The notes: generated by a model not told the origin, from the letters alone. 8,508 nt of DNA from Treponema sp. (GCA_031280065.1 JAITHH010000041.1:1-8508); one strand, 5' to 3'; positions 1 through 6,362 are shown, counted from the stretch's first letter. Numbers and translations are program-made.

Positions 1-153
1 CCCCAGGCTGCGGACGCGCCCAATCTGGTGGAGGTGATGACCTGCCGGGGCGGCTGTATCGCGGGCCCCTCGGTGATTACCAATCCCAAGGTCGCGCTGA
101 CGCTCCTGGACAAATACGCACGGCAAGGCGCGGACGCGGGGACCGGAACCTAA
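1..153 (+). CDS. [FeFe]-hydrogenase large-subunit domain, C-terminal fragment
   Basis: The reading frame is open from base 1 and stops at TAA 151-153, giving the last 50 residues of a protein whose start lies outside the window. It contains EVMTCRGGCIAGP (residues 11-23 of the fragment). This matches the third H-cluster signature of the [FeFe]-hydrogenase large-subunit domain, where the two cysteines (C15 and C19) ligate the H cluster or its attached 4Fe-4S cluster. The following TNPKVAL segment also fits the C-terminal helix of the family. The canonical catalytic enzymes usually read GGG after the second cysteine; here it is AGP, as in the divergent groups that include PAS-linked putative H2 sensors. 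Whether this is a catalytic subunit or a sensor cannot be decided without the upstream part. The domain call is fairly secure, the subgroup is not. Confidence 0.8.
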   Translation, partial: PQAADAPNLVEVMTCRGGCIAGPSVITNPKVALTLLDKYARQGADAGTGT

Positions 154-348
154 AAGAGCCTGGTCCCGCTGTCAACAACTTAAGGGGGGCCTCAAGGCAG
201 GCCGCTTTCGCGGCCAATTACAAGACCCCGGCGCGGGCGGGGGGCATCGAACCATTGTTCGCGCTCCCACAGCCCCCTCCCCCCATCAAACCGGCTGAAT
301 ACCTGCGATGACGGGTTTTTTACCCCATCCGGCGGCTGGTTTCGTTCA

Positions 349-354
349 TATAAT
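349..354 (+). promoter_or_regulatory. Perfect -10 box (TATAAT) without a clear -35
   Basis: TATAAT matches the sigma-70 -10 consensus exactly and sits in an AT-rich island. With a 17-bp spacer the -35 position reads CATCCG, which is not a match. If used, transcription would start near 361, directly before the three TTCAATTG repeats, and give the ligase a 5' leader of about 320 nt. Confidence 0.25.
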
Positions 355-369
355 GGCTTATAGACCTAT

Positions 370-423
370 TTCAATTGGCTCCAGACATAATTCAATTGAC
401 TAAATTAGTTAATTCAATTGGCT
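370..423. repeat. Three evenly spaced TTCAATTGRCT direct repeats (operator-like)
   Basis: Three 11-bp units lie at 370-380 (TTCAATTGGCT), 391-401 (TTCAATTGACT) and 413-423 (TTCAATTGGCT). Start-to-start distances are 21 and 22 bp, about two helical turns, so all three face nearly the same side of the DNA. Each contains the palindrome CAATTG. They lie just downstream of the TATAAT box and about 260 bp upstream of the ligase start. Phased direct repeats of this kind are typical of a binding array for a regulator. No regulator gene is visible nearby, so the binding protein is unknown. Confidence 0.5.
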
Positions 424-493
424 ATGGATATAACAAGACGGAGTAAAAACCCCATCCCATTGGCAAAATTGGCCGGAGAGTCTGCCCCGCGCT

Positions 494-540
494 ATGGGGG
501 CGCCGCCCCCATACCCCCGCTGGGGGGACACGTCCCCCCA
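494..540. repeat. Two tandem G-rich hairpins (REP-like element)
   Basis: Two perfect inverted repeats stand side by side. The first pairs ATGGGGGC (494-501) with GCCCCCAT (505-512) around a GCC loop. The second pairs TGGGGGGA (521-528) with TCCCCCCA (533-540) around CACG. Neither is followed by a T-run, so they are poor intrinsic terminators. A related hairpin, GGGGGC-GGC-GCCCCC, lies at 6487-6501 in the other large intergenic gap, which suggests a dispersed intergenic repeat family. Confidence 0.5.
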
Positions 541-616
541 GACCTCCCGCCCGCCAGGCGCGTCGTTGGTAATGGGCGCGCAGCCAAGCCAGCCGGGGGT
601 TCGCGCCCGCCGCCTC

Positions 617-645
617 TTGCGCTCCAAATCCCCCCGTGGTATCAT
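617..645 (+). promoter_or_regulatory. Extended -10 promoter before the PaaK-family gene
   Basis: TATCAT (640-645, 5 of 6 to consensus) is preceded by TG at 637-638 with one base between, making an extended -10 element. A weak TTGCGC (617-622, 3 of 6) sits 17 bp upstream. Predicted initiation near 652 would leave a short leader ending in the AAGGAA ribosome-binding site at 665-670. This is the best-placed promoter for the ligase cluster. Confidence 0.4.
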
Positions 646-682
646 AACCTCAGACCTCTTCAAAAAGGAAAAAGAGAGACCA

Positions 683-1984
683 ATGATCTTCAACCCCGAA
701 TACGAATGTATGGAAGGCGGAGCGCGGAAGAAACTTCAGCTTGCCAGCCTCAAAAACCTCGTGGAAACCCTGTATACCAAGGTGCAATTCTACCGGACGA
801 AGATGGACGCCGCGGGCATCGGGCCAAGGGACATCCGCAGCCTGGCGGATATTGAGCGCCTGCCCTTCACCGTCAAAGACGATCTCCGCGAGAATTACCC
901 CCACGGTCTGCGGGCCTGCCCCCAGGACCGGATCGTGGAAGTTCACATGAGTTCGGGCACCACCGGCAAGCCCGTGGTGGACGAGTACACGATGAAGGAC
1001 ATCAATATATGGCGGGAGTCCATGGCCCGGACCCTGGCCGCCGCGGGCTGTACCCAAGACGACATCGTGCAGAACTGCTACGGCTACGGCCTGTTTACCG
1101 GCGGACCGGGCGCCCATTACGGCGCGCTTACCATCGGGGCGCAGGTACTCCCCATGTCTTCGGGCAACACCGCCCGGCAGCTCATGGTCATGCAGGACTT
1201 CGGCACGACCATGCTCACCTGCACCCCCTCCTACGCCCTGTACATGGCCGAAGAAGCCGCTGACGCGGGAATCGACCTCTGTGCGCTCCCCATCTGCAAA
1301 GGCTGTTTCGGCGCGGAGCCCTGGAGCGAGAACATGCGCAAGGAGATCGAAGCCCGCTACAATATGAAAGCCTACGACATCTACGGCCTGACCGAGATCA
1401 TCGGGCCGGGCGTCTCGTTCGAGTGCGAAGCCCAGGACGGACTGCACATCAACGAGGACCTCTTCTACCCGGAAATCATCGATCCGGAGACCGGGCGCGC
1501 GCTGCCGGACGGCGAAAAGGGAGAGCTGGTCTTCACCACCCTCACCAAGGAGGGAACCCCCATCCTGCGCTACCGGACGCGGGACATCACCTGCCTGATA
1601 CGGGAACCCTGCTCATGCGGGCGCACCACCGTGCGGATGCACCGGCTCTTCGGGCGTACCGACGACATGCTGATCATCCGGGGGGTCAATGTGTTCCCCA
1701 GCCAGATTGAACACGCCCTGATTGCAATCGAAGGGACCGAGCCGCAGTACCTCATCGTGGTAGACCGGGGTGAATCCCGCCTGGACGAGGTTGAATTGCA
1801 GGTGGAGGTAAAGCGGGAGTTCTTCACGGACGAGACCAAGGGGCTTGAGGCGCTGCGGGCCCGCATCGAGAACGTGATGAAGTCGAAGCTCCAGATCAGC
1901 CTTAAAGTGAAGCTGGTGGAGCCCAAGACCATCGAGCGCTCCATCGGGAAAGCCAAGCGGGTGATTGACAAACGGAAGCTATGA
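683..1984 (+). CDS. paaK: PaaK-family phenylacetate/arylacetate-CoA ligase
   Basis: This 433-residue adenylate-forming ligase should activate an aryl acid (phenylacetate or a related arylacetate) to its CoA thioester with ATP in the cytoplasm. Visible motifs are the phosphate-binding loop [10 protein letters not shown] (90-99), YGLTE (234-238), YRTRD (297-301), the hinge [11 protein letters not shown] (324-334) and the C-terminal IGKAKRV with the likely catalytic Lys423. The length is normal for the family (about 430-440). I chose ATG 683 because AAGGAA lies upstream at 665-670 and the MIFNPEYE start fits the family; the frame is open back to 494 but there only encodes hairpin DNA. A double-ACT protein follows 85 bp downstream, a partnership known for this family in anaerobes. 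No indolepyruvate oxidoreductase genes are in the window, so the true substrate is unknown; a benzoate-type or other aryl acid is possible. Confidence 0.9.
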   Translation: MIFNPEYECMEGGARKKLQLASLKNLVETLYTKVQFYRTKMDAAGIGPRDIRSLADIERLPFTVKDDLRENYPHGLRACPQDRIVEVHMSSGTTGKPVVDEYTMKDINIWRESMARTLAAAGCTQDDIVQNCYGYGLFTGGPGAHYGALTIGAQVLPMSSGNTARQLMVMQDFGTTMLTCTPSYALYMAEEAADAGIDLCALPICKGCFGAEPWSENMRKEIEARYNMKAYDIYGLTEIIGPGVSFECEAQDGLHINEDLFYPEIIDPETGRALPDGEKGELVFTTLTKEGTPILRYRTRDITCLIREPCSCGRTTVRMHRLFGRTDDMLIIRGVNVFPSQIEHALIAIEGTEPQYLIVVDRGESRLDEVELQVEVKREFFTDETKGLEALRARIENVMKSKLQISLKVKLVEPKTIERSIGKAKRVIDKRKL

Positions 1985-1986
1985 CC

Positions 1987-2037
1987 TTTGCAGCCGGGGC
2001 TGCGAAGGGGATACGGGGATGGGAACCGGCGGTTCCC
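1987..2037 (+). other. Two hairpins in the ligase-ACT spacer
   Basis: The 85-bp spacer carries TTTGCAGC/GCTGCGAA (1987-1994 with 1999-2006, one T-G pair) around CGGG, starting two bases after the ligase stop. It also carries the perfect GGGAACC/GGTTCCC (2021-2027 with 2031-2037) around GGC. Neither is followed by a T-run. They could stabilise the upstream mRNA end or act as a processing point between the two cistrons; this is inferred from structure only. Confidence 0.4.
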
Positions 2038-2069
2038 GCCTTCCTCGGTAAAGGTAAGAAGGAGTACCT

Positions 2070-2486
2070 ATGGAAATTAAGCAAATATCGGTTTTTCTGG
2101 AAAACAACGCGGGCCGGCTGGGAGAAGTTACCAAGGCGCTTGCCTGCGCGGGAATCAACCTCCGGGCCATCAGCATCGCGGACACCGCGGACTTCGGCAT
2201 ATTGCGGCTGATTGTGGACAAGGAGGAGGAGGCGCTGGCGGCCCTGTCCGGGGCGGGCTTTACCACGCGGGTGAGCGCGGTGGCGGCGGTTGAAATCGAG
2301 GATAAGCCGGGAAGCCTGGCGGGAGTAATGGAGCTTTTCCAGCAGGCCAAGGTGAATATCGAGTACCTGTACGCTTCTTTGGAGCCGAAGGCCGGGAAAG
2401 CGGTGGTGATCATGAAGCTGGCCGATCATGAAAGCGGGCTGCGGATCGTCAAAGAGCATGGTCTCTCTATGGCGGAATCTTTTTAA
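2070..2486 (+). CDS. Tandem ACT-domain amino-acid-binding protein
   Basis: This 138-residue protein consists of two ACT domains with no catalytic domain: roughly residues 1-66 (start MEIKQISVFLENNAGRLGEV) and 70-136 (AVEIEDKPGSLAGVMELF). Both carry the hallmark first-strand pattern ending in N.AGRL or KPGSL, where the glycine contacts amino-acid ligands. Stand-alone double-ACT proteins of this type (COG4747-like) are often encoded beside PaaK-family ligases in anaerobes and archaea and probably sense an amino acid, perhaps an aromatic one. The start is set by AAGGAG at 2059-2064, five bases before ATG. Its stop (2484-2486) overlaps the ribosome-binding site of glgA, so translation of the two is probably linked. 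The ligand is inferred from family and context. Confidence 0.87.
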   Translation: MEIKQISVFLENNAGRLGEVTKALACAGINLRAISIADTADFGILRLIVDKEEEALAALSGAGFTTRVSAVAAVEIEDKPGSLAGVMELFQQAKVNIEYLYASLEPKAGKAVVIMKLADHESGLRIVKEHGLSMAESF

Positions 2487-2497
2487 GGAAGGGCAAT

Positions 2498-3967
2498 TTG
2501 AAAATTCTCATGGTAAGTTCAGAAGCGGTTCCCTGGGCTAAAACCGGCGGGCTGGCCGATGCGGTTTCGGCGCTGTCCCTGGCTTTGGCCAAAGAGGGAC
2601 ATGAAATCCGCCTGGTTATTCCCCGGTACTACAGCATCAACCGCGATGATTTAACCCAGCTTGAAGGGGAGCTGGGGGTGCCGATGGGCGGCGGCGAGCA
2701 ATGGAGCGCCGTCTACACGGCCCCGCTGCCGGGCGCTCCCGCGCAGACGCCGGTGCAGGTGTACTTCATCGATCACGAACACTTTTTTGGCCGGGACGGG
2801 ATTTACGGAACGCCCTCGGAGCCGGATTTTCTGGATAATCCCCGGCGCTTCGCGTTCTTCTGCCGTGCGGCGTTTCAGCTCTGCCGGAAGACCGGCTGGT
2901 ATCCCGATGTGCTCCACGCCCACGACTGGCCCGCCGCCCTTGCGCCGGTCCTCCTCAAGTACGGCGAGCGGCAGGACGGCTTCAGCAAGACGCGCTCGCT
3001 GTTGACCATTCACAATCTGGGCTACCAGGGCATCTACAGCAAGGATAACTTCTTTTTTACGGGGCTGCCCTGGGAGGTTTTCTACTCCGCGGGCTTTGAA
3101 GACTGGAATATGATGAACCTGCTCAAGGCGGGGCTGGTTTCGGCGGACAAGCTGAACACCGTGTCCCCCGGCTATGCGCGGGAGACGCAGGAGGGGCCGC
3201 ACGGTTTCCGCCTGGACGGGGTGCTCCGCCACCGGTCAAAGGACTATTCGGGGATTCTCAACGGCATCGACACCGGGGTGTGGAACCCTCAAACCGACCG
3301 CTATCTTCCCAAGCCCTATTCAGCCAAGGATGTGCGGGAAGGCAAGAAGGAGGCGCGGAAGGCGCTGCAGCGGGAATTCAGCCTGTCAGGAGACCCGGCG
3401 GTCCCGGTTATCGGCATGGTAACGCGGCTTACGGGGCAGAAGGGGGTAGGAGAGCTGTTCGGCCCCGCTTACGGTTCGGCCTGGTCTATCTGCCGGGACA
3501 TGAACCTGCAATTCGTCCTGGTAGGTTCAGGGGAGGCGTGGTGCGAGAACGAGATACGCAGCCTTTCCTACCGGCTTTCCAACTTCAAAGCGAAGATAGG
3601 CTACAGCGAGGAACTGAGTCATCTGGTGGAGGCGGGGAGTGATTTCTTCCTGATGCCGAGCCGCTACGAGCCCTGCGGTCTTAACCAGATGTACTCGCTG
3701 GCGTACGGGACGCTGCCGGTTGTGCGGAATACCGGGGGGCTGGCGGACACGGTGGAGAATTACAACCAGGATTCGGGCGGCGGCACGGGGTTTCTCTTTG
3801 ACGATCTGACGCCCCAGGCAATCTACAACACGGTGGGCTGGGCGGTGTGGGCCTACTACAACCGCCCTCCTCATGTAGACGCGATGCGTCTGCGGGGCAT
3901 GGCGCAGGACTTCTCCTGGAAGCGGTCGGCCCGCAAGTACATTGCGCTTTACAGGAGTCTGTTCTAG
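2498..3967 (+). CDS. glgA: Glycogen synthase (ADP-glucose, GT5 family)
   Basis: This 489-residue enzyme transfers glucose from ADP-glucose to the non-reducing end of alpha-1,4-glucan in cytoplasmic glycogen synthesis. The N-terminal Rossmann domain opens with MKILMVSSEA and carries KTGGLAD (15-21), the nucleotide-sugar loop. HAHDWPAAL (140-148) and TIHNLGYQG (170-178) are family motifs. In the C-terminal domain, RLTGQKG (310-316) supplies the Arg and Lys that bind the diphosphate, and SRYEPCGLNQ (388-397) holds the catalytic Glu391; NTGGLADTV (411-419) follows. The length is typical and all key residues are present. The start is TTG 2498, supported by AAGGAAGGG (2485-2493), whose first two bases belong to the stop codon of the ACT gene; a TTG start may keep its level low. 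No other glycogen genes lie in the window, and its grouping with a ligase and ACT gene has no obvious metabolic logic. Confidence 0.95.
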   Translation: MKILMVSSEAVPWAKTGGLADAVSALSLALAKEGHEIRLVIPRYYSINRDDLTQLEGELGVPMGGGEQWSAVYTAPLPGAPAQTPVQVYFIDHEHFFGRDGIYGTPSEPDFLDNPRRFAFFCRAAFQLCRKTGWYPDVLHAHDWPAALAPVLLKYGERQDGFSKTRSLLTIHNLGYQGIYSKDNFFFTGLPWEVFYSAGFEDWNMMNLLKAGLVSADKLNTVSPGYARETQEGPHGFRLDGVLRHRSKDYSGILNGIDTGVWNPQTDRYLPKPYSAKDVREGKKEARKALQREFSLSGDPAVPVIGMVTRLTGQKGVGELFGPAYGSAWSICRDMNLQFVLVGSGEAWCENEIRSLSYRLSNFKAKIGYSEELSHLVEAGSDFFLMPSRYEPCGLNQMYSLAYGTLPVVRNTGGLADTVENYNQDSGGGTGFLFDDLTPQAIYNTVGWAVWAYYNRPPHVDAMRLRGMAQDFSWKRSARKYIALYRSLF

Positions 3968-3984
3968 GGACCTCCGGCACTTGT

Positions 3985-4046
3985 CCACGGATTACGCGGA
4001 TTTAAACCGCAGAAGACACGGAAAAGGGGTCCTTTTCCGTGTCTTC
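3985..4046. repeat. Intergenic repeat copy with a perfect 16-bp inverted repeat between convergent genes
   Basis: The arms 4012-4027 and 4031-4046 are exact reverse complements around a GGT loop, between the end of glgA and the end of the minus-strand gene at 4098. No T-run follows on either strand, so it is not a textbook terminator, although so long a stem could still stop or protect both transcripts. The left part shares an exact 20-bp match (3994-4013) with 6198-6217, plus a CACGGA motif shortly after. It is therefore a member of the dispersed repeat found in 6173-6362. Confidence 0.65.
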
Positions 4047-4097
4047 CGTAGTTCGCTTTGCTTTCGCTTCCCTATGAACCCGGCGATGAGGCGGGCC

Positions 4098-6002
4098 CTA
4101 CTTTTGCGTTAAGAAGCCGTTTTTATAAATGTAATTCGCCTGGGGGATCAGGCGCATGATAACGGACATTTCAATACCGCAGTTCTCCGCCGCATCGAGG
4201 TCCAAAAGAAATTCCCGGTCGGCGGGGTCGGTCATGAACGCGACCGGTATGTCCGCCGGCTTTTTCCCTTCAAGAATGTCGGCGGCTATATTTCCCGCTT
4301 TCTTCCCCACCTGGTAATAGTTCCATCCCGACGCGATTATACAGCCGCCATTTTTCGCGGCGGTTACATCACCGGTAAAAATGGGTTTCTTCGCGGCCCG
4401 GAACACCTCGATCAGCGGCGCGGGGTCCATGGTAATTTGGTTATCAGCGGCAAGATAGACGCCGTCCACCCGCTCCGCTATCTCCGCCGCCGCCTGCCGC
4501 AGGTCCTCCGGGCGGCTGATCGCCCGGTCAACGAGCGTAATGCGCTGCTCTTGACAGGCCTTTTTTATCCTGGCCAGGTCGGACAGCGAGTTATCCTCAT
4601 GAAGGTTGTAGATATAGCCCAGGGTTTTGATATTGGCGGCCTCTTTGAACAGGGCAATGTGTTCCTCGATAGGAACGGCATCGGAAACCCCGGTTTTATT
4701 CCGCTCTCCCCGCTCAAGGGAGCTTACCAGCTTCGCGTGCACGGGGTCGGTTACCGCGGCAAAGACCAGCGGGGTATCTTTAACCGCGTCAGCCAGCGCC
4801 TGCGCCATGGGGGTGGTAATTCCCACCACAACATCCATTTTTTCGTATTTAGACCTCATCCTGCGGGTGTCCTCTGTACTCGGCACATTCTGAATGTCGT
4901 ACACCGCCTTAATGCCGCGCTCCGCAATGGCGTCCCTGATTCCCTGCTCGCATTTGTCCATGGTTTCGCGCTGGAGGTATGCGGCGATTCCGATCTGTTT
5001 TTGAGCCGCGGCCCGCGGGGTTAAAGCGCTGTCTTTATAAATGTAACTCGCCTTGGGGAAGAGATAGGTCACGTCAATGCCGCAGTTGACCGCCGCGTCG
5101 AGGTCCAAAAGGAATTCCAGCTCATCGCCGCCGGTCATGACGCCGACGGGTATGTCCGCTGGCTTTTTCCCTTCAAGAATATCGGCGGCCATATTTCCCG
5201 CTTTTTTCCCTATATGGTAATAGTTCCACCCCGACGCAATCATAAAGCCGCCATACTTCGCGGCGGGAACATCGATGGTAAAAACGGGCTTCTTCGCGGC
5301 CCGGAACACCTCGATCAGCGGCGCGGGGTCATGGGTAATTTGGTTGTCAGTACCAATATAAACGCCGTCCGCCCGGCCCGCGATCTCCTCCGCCGCCTGC
5401 CGCAGTTCGTCAGGGCCGGTGATCGACCGGTCTGCCAGTTCAATGCCAAGTTCCCGGCAGGCTTCTTTAATCCGGCCCAGATCGGACACGGAGTTAGGCT
5501 CGGAAGCGCTGTAGATATAGCCCAGGGTCTTGATATTGGCGGCCTCCTTGAACAAGGCGATGTGATCCGCGATGGGAACGGCGTCCGAAAACCCGGTTCT
5601 GTTCCGCTCTCCCCGCTCAAGGGAGCTTACCAGTTTCGCATCCACCGGGTCGGTTACCGCGGCAAAGACCAGCGGGGTAACTCTGATCGCGCCGGCCAGA
5701 ACCTGCGCCATGGGGGTAGTAATTCCCACCACAACGTCCATTTCTTCGTATTTAAATTTGTTGGCAATTTCATAGGCGGCCTCCATACTCGGGGCGTTCT
5801 GAATGTCGTACTCGGCTTTGATGCCTCGTTCCGCAATGGCCTCTTTGATTCCCCGTGCGCATTCTTCCGTGATTTCACGGGGGAGATAGGCGGCGATTCC
5901 GATGTAAACTTGGCCTGGCGTCCGTCCCTGCCCCTGCCCGCCGGCGGCAAGGAAATGGAGCGCCGCGAAGCCCAAATAGATGATTGCAAGCGTTTTTTTC
6001 AT
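4098..6002 (-). CDS. Tandem-duplicated ABC-type solute-binding protein (COG2984-like)
   Basis: The 634-residue product is an exported periplasmic binding protein containing the binding domain twice. A signal peptide (1 to about 25: KK, then a hydrophobic core to LAAGG) precedes copy A (about 34-325) and copy B (about 337-632), joined by a short Ala/Pro linker. Shared blocks include IGIAAYL, MDVVVGITTPMAQ, TPLVFAAVTDPV, AKLVSSLERGERN, HIALFKEAANIKTLGYIY, DNQIT, DPAPLIEVFRAAKKP, IASGWNYY and GKKAGN, with about 85% identity in one 66-residue stretch I compared by hand. Single-domain relatives are about 320 residues. The start ATG has AAGGAG (6009-6014) six bases away. The signal peptide has no lipobox cysteine, unlike many relatives. 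No permease or ATPase gene is adjacent: the downstream neighbour is convergent glgA. The family includes tryptophan and other amino-acid binders, but the ligand here is unknown. Confidence 0.88.
   Translation of the reverse strand: MKKTLAIIYLGFAALHFLAAGGQGQGRTPGQVYIGIAAYLPREITEECARGIKEAIAERGIKAEYDIQNAPSMEAAYEIANKFKYEEMDVVVGITTPMAQVLAGAIRVTPLVFAAVTDPVDAKLVSSLERGERNRTGFSDAVPIADHIALFKEAANIKTLGYIYSASEPNSVSDLGRIKEACRELGIELADRSITGPDELRQAAEEIAGRADGVYIGTDNQITHDPAPLIEVFRAAKKPVFTIDVPAAKYGGFMIASGWNYYHIGKKAGNMAADILEGKKPADIPVGVMTGGDELEFLLDLDAAVNCGIDVTYLFPKASYIYKDSALTPRAAAQKQIGIAAYLQRETMDKCEQGIRDAIAERGIKAVYDIQNVPSTEDTRRMRSKYEKMDVVVGITTPMAQALADAVKDTPLVFAAVTDPVHAKLVSSLERGERNKTGVSDAVPIEEHIALFKEAANIKTLGYIYNLHEDNSLSDLARIKKACQEQRITLVDRAISRPEDLRQAAAEIAERVDGVYLAADNQITMDPAPLIEVFRAAKKPIFTGDVTAAKNGGCIIASGWNYYQVGKKAGNIAADILEGKKPADIPVAFMTDPADREFLLDLDAAENCGIEMSVIMRLIPQANYIYKNGFLTQK
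4107..5903 (-). repeat. Internal ~0.9-kb direct duplication inside the binding-protein gene
   Basis: Copy B (about 4107-4994) and copy A (about 5028-5903) are direct repeats at DNA as well as protein level. The offset is 903 bp through most of the unit (for example the AGGTCCAAAAG stretches near 4197 and 5100). It becomes 912 bp near the 3' end of each unit, where copy B has three extra codons (compare TTTATAAATGTAA at 4122 and 5034). Long near-identical runs, including the region 4390-4430 against 5293-5333, indicate a recent duplication or ongoing gene conversion. Confidence 0.85.
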
Positions 6003-6041
6003 TTTTTACTCCTTTTCGTTTACGGGCGCATGGCACCCTTC

Positions 6042-6047
6042 ACTATA
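6042..6047 (-). promoter_or_regulatory. Possible -10 box for the binding-protein gene
   Basis: Read on the minus strand this is TATAGT, 5 of 6 to the -10 consensus, about 40 bp before the start codon. The matching -35 position (6065-6070, TTCTTT) is poor, so an activator or another promoter may be needed. Confidence 0.25.
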
Positions 6048-6172
6048 AAACTACTATCACCGGTAAAGAAATACAATCCCTTGGGGCATTGAACCAGGGC
6101 AAACGCGCCGTTTGGTAACAGCGCGCCGTGCCGTATTTCTTGGGAACCGTTGATTAAATCAGGGGTTTTGAA

Positions 6173-6362
6173 CACAGTCCACGGGTTGCACGGATTAACG
6201 CGGATTTAAACCGCAGATGGCACGGATGTACACAGATTGCGAACCTTCGGTTCTACGCTGATGCTGTTTCTCTTCATCTGCGGTATCCTTTTCATCCGCG
6301 TAATCTGCGGTTCCCCTGGCAACTGTTCTTTTTACCGCAGATGACACGGAAATCACGCGGAA
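6173..6362. repeat. Cluster of ACCGCAGAT intergenic repeats in both orientations
   Basis: The nonamer ACCGCAGAT occurs on the plus strand at 6210-6218 and 6334-6342, and on the minus strand at 6276-6284 and 6303-6311. It is associated with CACGGA or GCGGAT blocks (6191-6196, 6200-6205, 6222-6227, 6345-6350, and inverted near 6294-6299). The opposing copies at 6198-6218 and 6275-6300 can fold into an imperfect long hairpin topped by GAACC-TTC-GGTTC (6241-6253). An exact 20-bp match links 6198-6217 to 3994-4013 after glgA. I see no transposase and no clean target-site duplication, so this looks like a non-autonomous palindromic repeat family. Confidence 0.65.

Larger units (their letters stand above)
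154..682. other. Gene-free, structured intergenic region (529 bp)
   Basis: No convincing gene lies here. Frames that stay open across 494-682 run through GC-rich hairpins and lack family resemblance. The region holds a small perfect hairpin GGCCGC-TTTC-GCGGCC (200-215, no T-run after it), a bulged hairpin around a T5 loop (307-329), a TATAAT box (349-354), three TTCAATTG repeats (370-423), two tandem G-rich hairpins (494-540) and an extended -10 promoter (617-645) just before the ligase gene. Base composition switches sharply from AT-rich (about 341-430) to very GC-rich (about 480-640), which suggests patchwork origin. Confidence 0.7.

Noticed and set aside
200..215. Terminator after the hydrogenase gene (GGCCGC-TTTC-GCGGCC)
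   Set aside because: The stem is perfect but only 6 bp and is followed by AATTACAAG with no T-run; recorded only as a hairpin.
494..682. N-terminal extension of the PaaK-family protein (63 extra codons in the same frame)
   Set aside because: It is encoded by the tandem GC hairpins, has no family resemblance, and a proper ribosome-binding site sits before ATG 683.
418..855. Open frame of 145 codons on the + strand overlapping the ligase start
   Set aside because: Proline/arginine-rich out-of-frame product, no ribosome-binding site, overlaps a clear gene in another frame.
650..1447. Long minus-strand frame (265 codons) opposite the ligase
   Set aside because: Antisense shadow of a high-GC gene; composition and lack of motifs give no support.
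5214..6092. Long plus-strand frame (292 codons) opposite the binding-protein gene
   Set aside because: Antisense shadow; its internal similarity to the frame at 4437-5024 simply mirrors the duplication on the other strand.
6150..6161. TTGATTAAATCA at 6150-6161 and again at 6604-6615 as a shared operator
   Set aside because: A 12-bp AT-rich match is expected by chance a couple of times in a window this size; only the palindrome at the LapA promoter is mentioned, as a weak hint.
6173..6362. CRISPR array
   Set aside because: The repeated words are in both orientations with irregular spacing and no unique spacers of constant length.
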